Source: Paenibacillus rubinfantis (GTDB lineage Bacteria > Bacillota > Bacilli > Paenibacillales > Paenibacillaceae). Taken from it: a stretch of DNA of 64,000 bases. Location of the stretch: the NCBI RefSeq assembly GCF_001486505.1, contig NZ_LN909059.1:62001-126000 (forward strand). The letters are read 5' to 3'. Shown here piece by piece: positions 41,432 through 49,526 of the stretch. Position 1 is the stretch's first letter; each line of letters starts with the position of its first letter. A program made the position numbers and the translations under genes. The notes below the pieces were generated by a model, which worked only from the letters and a program-made list of their open reading frames with translations, did no database searches and was not told the origin of the DNA.

Positions 41432-41456
41432 AAAAAAAGAGAGCCTCCGCCCTCTT
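41432..41456 (-). terminator. Terminator inside the leader D operon
   Basis: AGAGGGC/GGCTCTCT stem followed by seven T on the minus strand, between the genes at 41668 and 41409. Its tail (T-run then ATGCCC) resembles those of leaders B and C (T-run then GTGCCC). Confidence 0.75.
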
Positions 41457-41473
41457 CGCCCCCGTATTCTCGT

Positions 41474-41668
41474 TCACGCGCTCGATTTCAACGGAGTGTT
41501 GAACTTCTCGATCAACTTCTCCAGCGTTACTTCGATTGTCCCGTACACTCTGTTTTGATTGAGCAACTGGACGTAACGATCGATCAATTCCATAAAATCG
41601 ACTTCAGTCCCACTGATGTCCGTTACGATCAAGGTTCCGCCGTTGAATTTGCGATGGCATGTAAACAT
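41474..41668 (-). CDS. Small paralog of the zinc-finger-like protein at 42176
   Basis: 64 aa from the ATG at 41668 (GGAGCAATAGAC). 'FNGGTLIVTDISGTEVDFMEL' and 'GTIEVTLEKLIEKFN' align with 'FEGGTLTVSDIPARKCECEV' and 'GDVTVSLAKLKEHFK' of the gene at 42176, but the CxxC pairs are gone. Probably a duplicated, metal-free version. Confidence 0.55.
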   Translation of the reverse strand: MFTCHRKFNGGTLIVTDISGTEVDFMELIDRYVQLLNQNRVYGTIEVTLEKLIEKFNTPLKSSA

Positions 41669-41698
41669 GTCTATTGCTCCTTTCAAAAGTCCTGTGTC

Positions 41699-41794
41699 TT
41701 AGCCAAAAATCAGTCGATCGATAATGATTAGAGTGCCGATGAAGTAGCTGATTAACAGAAGCAGTTTCGTTTTGTCGGCCTTCTTCGTAGGCAT
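41699..41794 (-). CDS. 31-residue membrane peptide
   Basis: ATG at 41794 to TAA at 41699 with AGGATTGAGG upstream. MPTKKADKTK is followed by LLLLISYFIGTLIIIDRLIF, one clean membrane helix with a basic, inside-facing N-terminus. Too short for most gene finders. It lies right after an intrinsic terminator in the leader D operon. Confidence 0.6.
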   Translation of the reverse strand: MPTKKADKTKLLLLISYFIGTLIIIDRLIFG

Positions 41795-41832
41795 GGACCT
41801 CAATCCTTTCGTTGTTTTTATTGCCGAAAATG

Positions 41833-41882
41833 AAAAAAGCCCCGGGAATGGATGACGCAAATGCGCTCCATACCTGGGGCTT
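41833..41882 (-). terminator. Strong terminator inside the leader D operon
   Basis: AAGCCCCAGGTATGGA...TCCATTCCCGGGGCTT with a small inner stem (GCGC/GCGT region) and then TTTTTTC on the minus strand, after the gene at 41901. More than 8 kb of same-strand genes follow it. Confidence 0.85.
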
Positions 41883-41900
41883 CCCCTTCCTATTGCCTGC

Positions 41901-42176
41901 CTAGTTGCTGATGTGCGGCGCGATAAAATCCATTGGCTTGAAATGCTCTTTGAGCTTCGCCAACGAGACCGTTACATCTCCGACAATGCCATGCTTCTCC
42001 AGCAGCATTTTGTAGCCGTCCACGATTACTCCGTCCGGAAGCTGCGTCAGCACTTCGCATTCGCACTTCCTTGCTGGAATATCGGAAACGGTCAGGGTGC
42101 CGCCTTCAAATGCCTGGGATTTCGTCGTCAGCATTTCTTTGTACTCCCCTTTGCACCGGTCACAATGAGTCGTCAT
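41901..42176 (-). CDS. Small zinc-finger-like protein
   Basis: 91 aa from the ATG at 42176 (AGGAGG 8 nt upstream). 'HCDRCKGEY' near the start and 'KCECEV' in the middle give two Cys pairs, as in YgiT-type zinc modules; YgiT/MqsA proteins are antitoxins, but no toxin gene of that type lies beside it. See also its paralog at 41668. The rest is 'GYKMLLEKHGIVGDVTVSLAKL'-like helix. Confidence 0.55.
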   Translation of the reverse strand: MTTHCDRCKGEYKEMLTTKSQAFEGGTLTVSDIPARKCECEVLTQLPDGVIVDGYKMLLEKHGIVGDVTVSLAKLKEHFKPMDFIAPHISN

Positions 42177-42233
42177 ACGCAACGCCTCCTTCTGACCTTA
42201 TTTTATCACGGTTTTCGCATTCTCCCAAAAAAA

Positions 42234-42635
42234 TCAGTTTGATTCGAAGGATTCGATGAGCGGAAGATGACGATGGGCAGGCGGGTAACACGTAACCACC
42301 TTAAAATGCTTGGAAGAGAGCAGTCCGACGACCACAATGAACCATTCCCCCTGCAAATCCTTCCCAAGAATGAGACGGCTCGGGGCGACGAGGCCAGAGG
42401 ATCGGGATTCCCGCTTCCGGTTATCTTCGCTCGAATAGCCTTCGACTATCCTTCCGTTAAAAATCGCAACCGCAATGTCGATCTGCGTGTAAGTACGGTT
42501 CGCGTACTCGTCATTGGCAAGCCGATCATTGAGGTAGTGATCCGCGATTTCGATGACAAAGCCATCGACCCCGCCGTTCACCGCCTTGCGGATGCACTCC
42601 AACTCGTAGGACCAGTTTTCCTTGCGGTAGTCCAT
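42234..42635 (-). CDS. First gene of the leader D operon, possible BECR-fold protein
   Basis: 133 aa from the ATG at 42635 (GGGGGGTAATAGG upstream), which decides the start. It contains 'IADHYLNDRLANDEYANRTY', 'SRLILGKDLQGEWFIVVVG' and 'FKVVTCYPP'. The order of an early His/Arg helix and two late strands reminds me of BECR-fold ribonuclease-like toxins, but no catalytic set is certain. It is the cistron that leader D controls most directly. Confidence 0.5.
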   Translation of the reverse strand: MDYRKENWSYELECIRKAVNGGVDGFVIEIADHYLNDRLANDEYANRTYTQIDIAVAIFNGRIVEGYSSEDNRKRESRSSGLVAPSRLILGKDLQGEWFIVVVGLLSSKHFKVVTCYPPAHRHLPLIESFESN

Positions 42636-42690
42636 ATCCCTATTACCCCCCTTGCTGATGGATTGGATCAACAAAAAAAGCCCCGAACGC

Positions 42691-42863
42691 AAAAAAGAGC
42701 ACACCCATAGAAAGGTCTGCTCCGAACTCTTGCATCAAGGCACTTACCTATCGTTGTCGTGTAAGGACAACATGCTCCTTCTTCACTGAAATACAGCAGC
42801 GAAGACAAGTAATTGGTTGATTCGTAATACATAAATTATAGCCTAATCATGGAAATGGGGCAA
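42691..42863 (-). promoter_or_regulatory. Leader D: promoter, conserved hairpin and terminator
   Basis: TTGCCC (42863-42858), 17 nt, TATAAT (42840-42835). About 31 nt later comes hairpin CTTCGCTG/CAGTGAAG (42804-42781), where a G-C pair of leader A is replaced by U-A/G-U. Then ARGGAG and ATA(G)GTA-containing text as in leader A, and a terminator GAGCAGACC/GGGTGTGCTC with six T (42722-42691). It precedes the longest operon of the window. An IS sits about 18 bp upstream of the -35. Confidence 0.75.
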
Positions 42864-42871
42864 TAGGACGG

Positions 42872-42881
42872 CCGTACCTGC
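42872..42881. repeat. Target site duplication, left copy
   Basis: CCGTACCTGC, directly before the left inverted repeat of the IS; the right copy is at 44514-44523. Ten base pairs fits IS4-type elements. Confidence 0.9.
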
Positions 42882-44513
42882 CAGGCTCCACGCATCGAAA
42901 TTCCATCTATGCGTTTATTCGTGTGAAGTCGAGCCTATTGTGATCCATATACAGATTAATCGATACGAACTTCCTTTTTTCGCATTACAGCAACGGAATG
43001 GCTCTAATGCAACTTGTCATATTCAGGCTCTGAGGAGCTGTCGATAATACGCCTCAGCTGTCGTCCCAGATCAATGGCGTCAGCAGTTGCTCAGACATCC
43101 ATCGCGTTTGTTCTTTGAGCTCTTCCACCACTTCGGTCTGCGGTATTCCCCGTTCTCTGAAATGATGGAGATGACCAAATAAAAACGCATAAAACAAATT
43201 CATGGCCATAATCTGAAAACCAAGTATTGCTTCAATGGCGGTCAGATGATGCACGTAAGCGTGATCCATGTGCCAGTATGTCTTCAGGTCGTGAAACCCC
43301 ATGTTTTCAATGTCCCATCTTGCCGCTGCTATTCGAGATATCGTATCCGTACCGGCAGCACCTTTATCGATTGTGGTCCCTACCCATCGTTCCAATATTT
43401 CAGTTTGTTTATGTTTAATGCCGCCAACAATCACGTTTCGCTCTGTCATACGTATCATCCGAATCATCCGAAAAGGGACACGTAGTTGCTCCCAACTGGT
43501 AAAGTCCTCCTCATCCCATGCCTGCACCAACACCTGGTTACCGCTTGAGTCCTTTTCCAGCCAAGCTACATCCGGCGATCTCGATTCAAACAGCCCTCTT
43601 GCATCCTTCATGATTCGTCGTCGTTCTTCCTTCATGCGTACCACGACGTGTTGGTGATGATCCAAAGCCTCGTGAATCAACGGGGCCTGCGCATACAAAG
43701 CGTCGAGCGTCAGCACATCCGCTAGAACGCCGTGTCGCTCTGCACTTTGGTGAATGAGTCGCATGGCCGCAGCAACTTCGCCTTCCGCTTTATCCGACCC
43801 GTCCTTCTTTTTTAGAAGCTCAGCTCCATAAACAATTCGCGGGTCTCCTCCGACCTTCTGCAGAAACACCGCCCGGTGAAAATACTCGGTTTCCCCAGTC
43901 GACAGTTTCCTCGTTAAACATTCGTTGCAGCAGCGGCTTTTACTTGCAAACAGCTCCACTCCGTCGATTGCAGCCGTCCGCCAACCGTTGATGGCACCTT
44001 TCCATGGTCCCTTGTTATGTTTGAATTTAGCGATAAACAACTCGTGGTTAGCCCGGTGGCTCTCTAAGTCCCACTTCATTAACGCTTGCCTTGCCGCATC
44101 ATGTGACGGCATCTTTTCCTTAGCCGGTACAAGCTGTCGGAACCGGCCTTTCTTCACATTCCGGTCCAACTCCTCCATGCTGCGCAAGCGAAACAGAAAG
44201 AAGAAGAGCATAACCACGAAAATCGTTGAAGAGCTGATATTTGGGTTACGTCTTCCGTCTTTTGCCTGCTTGACCATTGTTCTAAGTTGGTATATTTTGG
44301 AGGAGTGAGAGACTAGTTCTCTTGCCCACTGTCTGGTCACAGTGGCCTCACCTCCTATGGTTGGTTGCCATTAGGAGGTTTCTCTATTTAAGCCGTTTCC
44401 CCCTCCAAAATTGCCAATAAAATTTGGATTTTCTTTATTTTCGACAATACCCTCGCAACCTTACTCCCACATGGCTTTAACGATTCATTTTTGATTCAGG
44501 TGCGTGGAGCCTG
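42882..44513 (-). mobile_element. Complete IS4-like insertion sequence (1632 bp)
   Basis: Ends are inverted repeats: CAGGCTCCACGCA at 42882-42894 and its complement at 44501-44513. They are flanked on both sides by the identical 10-bp direct repeat CCGTACCTGC (42872-42881 and 44514-44523). One transposase gene fills it. Intact ends and target duplication mean a recent, single insertion. It landed between the end of the transfer operon and leader D. Confidence 0.92.
43054..44340 (-). CDS. IS4-family DDE transposase
   Basis: 428 aa, GTG start at 44340 with GGAGG 10 nt upstream. The catalytic core is spread as 'AAIDGVELFAS' (first Asp), 'VLTLDALYAQAPLI' (second Asp) and 'RWDIENMGFHDLKTYWHMDH' (Glu, in the YREK-like region of IS4 elements). 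The helical C-terminus includes 'EAILGFQIMAMNLFYAF'. It is full length and flanked by intact inverted repeats, so it is likely active. Confidence 0.9.
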   Translation of the reverse strand: MTRQWARELVSHSSKIYQLRTMVKQAKDGRRNPNISSSTIFVVMLFFFLFRLRSMEELDRNVKKGRFRQLVPAKEKMPSHDAARQALMKWDLESHRANHELFIAKFKHNKGPWKGAINGWRTAAIDGVELFASKSRCCNECLTRKLSTGETEYFHRAVFLQKVGGDPRIVYGAELLKKKDGSDKAEGEVAAAMRLIHQSAERHGVLADVLTLDALYAQAPLIHEALDHHQHVVVRMKEERRRIMKDARGLFESRSPDVAWLEKDSSGNQVLVQAWDEEDFTSWEQLRVPFRMIRMIRMTERNVIVGGIKHKQTEILERWVGTTIDKGAAGTDTISRIAAARWDIENMGFHDLKTYWHMDHAYVHHLTAIEAILGFQIMAMNLFYAFLFGHLHHFRERGIPQTEVVEELKEQTRWMSEQLLTPLIWDDS

Positions 44514-44523
44514 CCGTACCTGC
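44514..44523. repeat. Target site duplication, right copy
   Basis: CCGTACCTGC, identical to 42872-42881. Confidence 0.9.
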
Positions 44524-44551
44524 GCCGATCCCATTACCCCTAAAAAATACG

Positions 44552-44950
44552 TCACATGTTGAAAAATGCGTGTATTGGAGCGTATTTAGGCTGCTCCGAA
44601 GCCTTGTCCCGCTTCAGCGCTTCCCACAGGTCAAGGAGTGCTTCATCGTCACCGCGAAGCATCCGGACGTTCAGAAGGCGAATCAGCAGCTGGTGGAGCG
44701 GGTCTTCCGTCGAATGCCCACGGTGCAACTGGAAGAATACGTCCTCGTGCCGGAAGATGACCATCTGTGCGAATGAAACCTGCTGTTCGCTCGGGAGCTT
44801 GTCCGGCATGAGAATGGCTCGAAATAGGAAGAGGTCGTCTGCCGGTTGTCCGGCCATTTGAAACCATTCCCGGACGCCGGTAAAGGCGATTTCAAGATTA
44901 AGCATGAAGTAGGTCTCTGTTTGAAGTTGACCGACCATCTGTACATTCAT
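44552..44950 (-). CDS. Hypothetical protein, last gene of the transfer operon
   Basis: 132 aa from the ATG at 44950, which overlaps the stop of the hydrolase gene (TGATG). The sequence is soluble and helical, 'VREWFQMAGQPADDLFLFRAI', 'ALLDLWEALKRDKASEQP'. I know no family. Position and coupling suggest a transfer accessory. It is now the nearest gene to the IS. Confidence 0.55.
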   Translation of the reverse strand: MNVQMVGQLQTETYFMLNLEIAFTGVREWFQMAGQPADDLFLFRAILMPDKLPSEQQVSFAQMVIFRHEDVFFQLHRGHSTEDPLHQLLIRLLNVRMLRGDDEALLDLWEALKRDKASEQPKYAPIHAFFNM

Positions 44951-46767
44951 CAGTATGTCCCCCTGACGTATTGAACGTTCGATACGAATAAGTCCTCATC
45001 GGTACCGCCTGTTAGGGTCACCATAATAGCGGAGGGCAAGTCCTTCACGTACATATCGGGGGCTTCCGTCTCTCCGCTATATCCATAGTTTATCACATTG
45101 TTGTAATTCACCAAATTGATGATTGGCTTGTTGAACGTCGGATCCATCAGATTGGATCGGGTCACGACCTCATGCGAGGTGGTGGCCCCGGTAAGCGGAT
45201 TTCTCACCGTTACCGTTCTTCGGTTTACCTTCTTGGCGTAGTCTCCGTAAACCTGCTGGATACCGAAAACGAACGTTACCGAGCCATCCCCGGCGCCGCC
45301 CCCGCTTCCGCCAAAGAACGGAACATCTGCAAATGGCTGCCCTGTCTCTGGGTCGATGCCTCCGTTGGCGTCTAGGATAGCGAGGTTTTGACTACGAATT
45401 ATCGCCTTCAACTTGTTGGCGTACTGGCTGTCGGTCGCATAGCCGGCGCGCTGCAGCTCATTCGCAAATGCGTACGGATTCTCCTGGGCGAGAGCAAAGC
45501 GGTATCGCGGATTCTCCAGGAGAAAGTCGGAGTGATCCGCGAAGGATTCAAGCACGCTGTCGTATGCGCGGAACACAGCAACGGTACGGACGACTTCGCC
45601 GCCATACTCCTCGTTTGTCTCGGCAGAACAGGTCGGACCGTCGTACCCCCGGTTTGCTTTGATACCGAATACGTTGTTGCAAATGCTGCTATTGCCGTAG
45701 CCCGATTCAATCGCAGCCTGCGCGAGCGTGATGCTTGCAGGAATTCCGCTTCGGCGTTCCTCCTCCTGCGCTGCGGCAGCGTATTTCATGAAGAACGGGT
45801 GTGTGAGCGAGCCGAGGTCGGGTGGCACAGTAACGATCTCCGTGTCCTGCGGCGCCTCGGTTTCCGTGCCGTTTCCGGTACGTGATGAGACATGTCCGCC
45901 CCCTAATTTACGAATGGATACTGTTCCCGTTGTGTTGAAGGCGGGAGCGGGAGTCTCCATGTAGACCCCGCTCAAATAGAGCAGTTTCCTGGATCGGTAA
46001 TCGTAGTCCCCGCTCTCAGTCGTCCATCGCACCTTGTCCATCGCCCGGAACGCCTCCTTGCTAGCGGCGTCCGTCGCCTTCGACATCATCATGATAAACA
46101 TGGTCGGGTCAACGGGATCGGCGCCGGTGGGAATCCATTCGTAGTGCAGGTGCGGCCCTGTCGATTTTCCTGTGTTTCCCGACAAGCCGATAATTTCGCC
46201 TCGCCGAACCGCCTGGCCGGGGGTGACAAAAGCATCGCTGAGATGCAAGTACCGGGTCGTGGCATCGAGCTCGGGATCCGCACTCTTCACCGCAACATAG
46301 ATGCCGGCATTGTAGTTGCTTTCCGTTGAATTTGAAGACGGATAGCTTACGGTTGTGACGACCCCGTCGAACGAACTGATAATTGGCGTCCCGACGGGAA
46401 GCCCAAAATCGATCCCGTTGTGAAACGCCGTTTTTCCGGTTACAGGGTCGGTCCGCTCCCCGAAATCACTCGTAAGGATTGTTTCTATGTCGCGGTAGTA
46501 GATTTGGGGCGGCACCACCCGCTCCGTAACAAACGCTGACGATGAAACCGACGTATTGTTGGAAACCATTGTCGCCAACAGAAGGAAAAAGAGATAAAGC
46601 CCGAGGATGACGGCGACGATGATCCAGAAAATCGGATTCGTTAAGACGGTGGATGCCAGCTTTTTCATCCCGCGCCGTTTCAGCTCTTCGATGACGCGCT
46701 GTTTCAGCTGCTCCCCGTTCAATCCCCCTCTTAACGCATCCCCTATGACAACCTTGGGATCAAGCAC
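44950..46767 (-). CDS. VirB1-like cell-wall hydrolase (M23 peptidase plus GH73 glucosaminidase)
   Basis: 605 aa, GTG start with GGGAGGGAG upstream. One membrane helix (about 45-72) anchors it. The M23/LytM domain has 'HNGIDFGLPVGTPI' (about 113) and 'GPHLHYEW' (about 200), the zinc-binding HxxxD...HxH set. A glucosaminidase domain follows, 'PASITLAQAAIESGYGNS', 'CNNVFGIKA', with the catalytic Glu in 'AAIESGYG'. The C-terminal 100 residues are beta-rich. Such two-domain enzymes open the peptidoglycan for the conjugation channel, like CwlT or TcpG-type proteins. Confidence 0.9.
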   Translation of the reverse strand: MLDPKVVIGDALRGGLNGEQLKQRVIEELKRRGMKKLASTVLTNPIFWIIVAVILGLYLFFLLLATMVSNNTSVSSSAFVTERVVPPQIYYRDIETILTSDFGERTDPVTGKTAFHNGIDFGLPVGTPIISSFDGVVTTVSYPSSNSTESNYNAGIYVAVKSADPELDATTRYLHLSDAFVTPGQAVRRGEIIGLSGNTGKSTGPHLHYEWIPTGADPVDPTMFIMMMSKATDAASKEAFRAMDKVRWTTESGDYDYRSRKLLYLSGVYMETPAPAFNTTGTVSIRKLGGGHVSSRTGNGTETEAPQDTEIVTVPPDLGSLTHPFFMKYAAAAQEEERRSGIPASITLAQAAIESGYGNSSICNNVFGIKANRGYDGPTCSAETNEEYGGEVVRTVAVFRAYDSVLESFADHSDFLLENPRYRFALAQENPYAFANELQRAGYATDSQYANKLKAIIRSQNLAILDANGGIDPETGQPFADVPFFGGSGGGAGDGSVTFVFGIQQVYGDYAKKVNRRTVTVRNPLTGATTSHEVVTRSNLMDPTFNKPIINLVNYNNVINYGYSGETEAPDMYVKDLPSAIMVTLTGGTDEDLFVSNVQYVRGTY

Positions 46768-46787
46768 AGCGTTCTGCTCCCTCCCAA

Positions 46788-49526
46788 TCAGTCAAGCTGT
46801 TTGAGCGTCCTGGTCTGCTTGCGCCCGCTTTGCGCCTTCTTCGCGACAGACTGCTCGATGTTCTTGTTTGCGGCGGATACGTCGGCTTGGGGTAACCGGC
46901 CGCGCGCCTTTTTCATAATCTCTAGCGACGCCTGCATATCGTCAAGCCCGCCGGTGACCTCTGTTGACACTTTGTTCTTCAAGTTCATGACGACTTCCGT
47001 TTTCGCATTGGTGTCGATGACGAGTCGCATGTCTTGAAGTTCGGCAGACGTAAGGTTGTTTTTCAGGTTTGCGCGGGAGGACTCGATCTTGTTTTTCAGC
47101 TCTGGATTGCTGATCTTGACGTCCTTGATGACGAGCTTTGGATCGGTCACGTTCGTCGCTGTGATCAGAAGCGGCGTCCTCGTCGTATACGAGATGGCGC
47201 CCGCAGCATTCATCTGTGCAAGCAAAGGCGCCGGAGGAATGTCTCCTGCCTTCGGAAGCGGGGGCATGTTCTTCAAGATCGAAGCGGGATTTTGGAGCGG
47301 GTGCGGCTTGAACTCCACAACGTCCTGAACGCCGCCGCCTTGAATTGCTACCTTCCGGAACGCCTCGTTCGCCTTGAGAAGTCTCTCCTTCTGCTCCCCA
47401 TACTCCGGCATGGAATGGAAGTGCGAGGCTACCGCAATCCGCCCATTCCTCGAAAGCATAGTTGTATTGACCTTCTGCGTCGTGTTAAGTCCCGCTTCCT
47501 TGAAGCGAGCATCCATCCCTTTGACGAAGTCGGTATGACGGACCGGTTCGCCGGTCTCGATTGACGTGTCCACCGCATTTTTATATTCCGTCTTGTATCG
47601 CTGAAACAGTTGAACCATGACAAAATCATCGACGGCCGTCTCCAGTTTACGGTTACGGTTAAGCGTCTTGGCTCGGCTGAGTTGATTCACAGCTGATTTC
47701 GGTCGATTCACCATAAACGAGCCAGCATCGCGGATCGCGTTCTCGTTCGAATACAAGGTCGCGGCTACCTCTTGATCGTTCATATCGTCACGCACACCCT
47801 GCATAAGAACGGCGGTGCGCACGTCTCCCCCATCTGCTTTGATGGCGGATAGGCGGGTCTTCTCCTCTTTCCACTCTTTGTCCATCCCGCGGAATGGATT
47901 CTTTGTGCCAACCCGAAGGTTTTCGTTGACCTTTTGAACGAACGGCGAGTATTGAACCGGTCCGCCGTTTTCTGTCGCCAGTTGTTCGGCAGCTTGTTTT
48001 TCACGCTGGTAGCGAAGCATCATACTCGCTGTCGTCGCATCGTTAATGTTGGTGTCCGCCGTGCTGAGCGCGGATGGCTTAAAGGTGCTAGGCACTCCTT
48101 CATGCTCTTTGCGGTTAAAGAAACTGCTCACTCTGCTAGCTGCGCTGTTATACACCGTTCGTGTGACATTTCGTTGAAGTGCATCCAGTACCGTAGATTT
48201 CGGTCGTGCTGGCATGGGGATATGCCCTGCCGCTTTGCTGAACACTTGTCCTATTTCATTGCGGTACTTGAAAATAACAACAACGACGATCGCTTCGACA
48301 ATCAGCGCCGTGAACCAACCGGCTCCAGAATCATATACCACGTCATACGCTTTATGACCGAACACGAGCGATAGGCTGAGGAAGAACATGACGAATGCGG
48401 TCATAACGCTCAGGCCGATCAACTTGATAAACTGCTGCCGCATGGAGTTGAATCCCGCTTCCCTGCCAGGGAGAAGTGTAGCGAGCAACGTGACCGACAT
48501 AACGCCTGCATGGATAAGCAGCTTCAAGCGGTAGAAAATCGATACGACCGCCCAAAACAGGAATAGGCCAAGGATAAACGCCCCAAAGATGAAGTAGCTC
48601 GTGATGATGATCATTTGCTCATTGGACCGTTCGCGCGCGACGGCAGGATATTTTGATTGGGCCTTTTTGAGAGCTGCTTCCCGCTCCGGTGAGAATGGGT
48701 CGGTGGCAAGCACTTCGCGGAGTGTCTTTTCATCCTTCGTCCGCACATTCGGATCGTCAAACTGCAGCATCGCGTAAGGGCGAACAACGAGTTCATTCCA
48801 GACTTGCTCGGAAATTACCTTAACGCCGACGTTGGGATTCGTATTGAGTCCGGTCGCTTTCGCCAAGCCGGAATACATGAGGCCGCCGATTTCATTGCCG
48901 ACACCGTTGAAAAATTTAATGACCGACCCCGCATTCGCGAAGAAACCGAGACAAATGACGAGTGCCATAACGAAACCAACAGCAGACTGGTAGCCGTCCA
49001 TATATCGGCCTCGAAGCATATTGAACAGGATGTAGAGAATCGTAATCATGGCGAAAGTACCGAACAGACTCCCCCATAAGCCGTTCCCCAACGAGCCGTT
49101 CTTGACGCCTGAAATGCTCTGGATAATCTCCTCCGTCGCTTCAATCAACTGATCCATAAACGAGAAGGTAAACGCTTGGTGCGTCAGATACGTAAACAAC
49201 CGCGTCCCTTGGACAAGCACATAAAACACGGCGCTAAGCATATGATCGTAAACCCGTACAATACCATCGGAAGCCTTTGCACCGACTTGCCAGAACGAAC
49301 GTTCCGGCAAGACAGTCTGGAAAGCGTAATGGGAAGCGCCGTATTTGTTGTATAGCGCTTCACTGCTGCCAACATCAGGAACCATGCGATCAATGGACGA
49401 TTCCTTCTCGTCCTGTGTCGCAGCGTAAATGGTGGTTGGCAGAATAACTCCAAGTAACAGACAGCAAATCAAGCCAAGAAGAACAATTTTCACCCGTCGG
49501 GAGCGATTATTCGTCTTCCGGATCAT
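46788..49526 (-). CDS. VirB6/TrbL-like integral membrane channel protein
   Basis: 912 aa. The start is the ATG at 49526, 8 nt after AAGGAGG. A signal sequence (VKIVLLGLICCLLLGVILPT) is cleaved probably after 'IYAA'. Seven or so membrane helices follow, between about 95 and 450 (for example 'SLFGTFAMITILYILFNML', 'SYFIFGAFILGLFLFWAVVS'). The C-terminal half (450-912) is soluble, charged and helical. The layout of an N-terminal membrane part and a long cytoplasmic tail fits TrbL/VirB6 and TcpH-type scaffold proteins of Gram-positive T4SS. It overlaps virB4 by 20 nt. Confidence 0.85.
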   Translation of the reverse strand: MIRKTNNRSRRVKIVLLGLICCLLLGVILPTTIYAATQDEKESSIDRMVPDVGSSEALYNKYGASHYAFQTVLPERSFWQVGAKASDGIVRVYDHMLSAVFYVLVQGTRLFTYLTHQAFTFSFMDQLIEATEEIIQSISGVKNGSLGNGLWGSLFGTFAMITILYILFNMLRGRYMDGYQSAVGFVMALVICLGFFANAGSVIKFFNGVGNEIGGLMYSGLAKATGLNTNPNVGVKVISEQVWNELVVRPYAMLQFDDPNVRTKDEKTLREVLATDPFSPEREAALKKAQSKYPAVARERSNEQMIIITSYFIFGAFILGLFLFWAVVSIFYRLKLLIHAGVMSVTLLATLLPGREAGFNSMRQQFIKLIGLSVMTAFVMFFLSLSLVFGHKAYDVVYDSGAGWFTALIVEAIVVVVIFKYRNEIGQVFSKAAGHIPMPARPKSTVLDALQRNVTRTVYNSAASRVSSFFNRKEHEGVPSTFKPSALSTADTNINDATTASMMLRYQREKQAAEQLATENGGPVQYSPFVQKVNENLRVGTKNPFRGMDKEWKEEKTRLSAIKADGGDVRTAVLMQGVRDDMNDQEVAATLYSNENAIRDAGSFMVNRPKSAVNQLSRAKTLNRNRKLETAVDDFVMVQLFQRYKTEYKNAVDTSIETGEPVRHTDFVKGMDARFKEAGLNTTQKVNTTMLSRNGRIAVASHFHSMPEYGEQKERLLKANEAFRKVAIQGGGVQDVVEFKPHPLQNPASILKNMPPLPKAGDIPPAPLLAQMNAAGAISYTTRTPLLITATNVTDPKLVIKDVKISNPELKNKIESSRANLKNNLTSAELQDMRLVIDTNAKTEVVMNLKNKVSTEVTGGLDDMQASLEIMKKARGRLPQADVSAANKNIEQSVAKKAQSGRKQTRTLKQLD

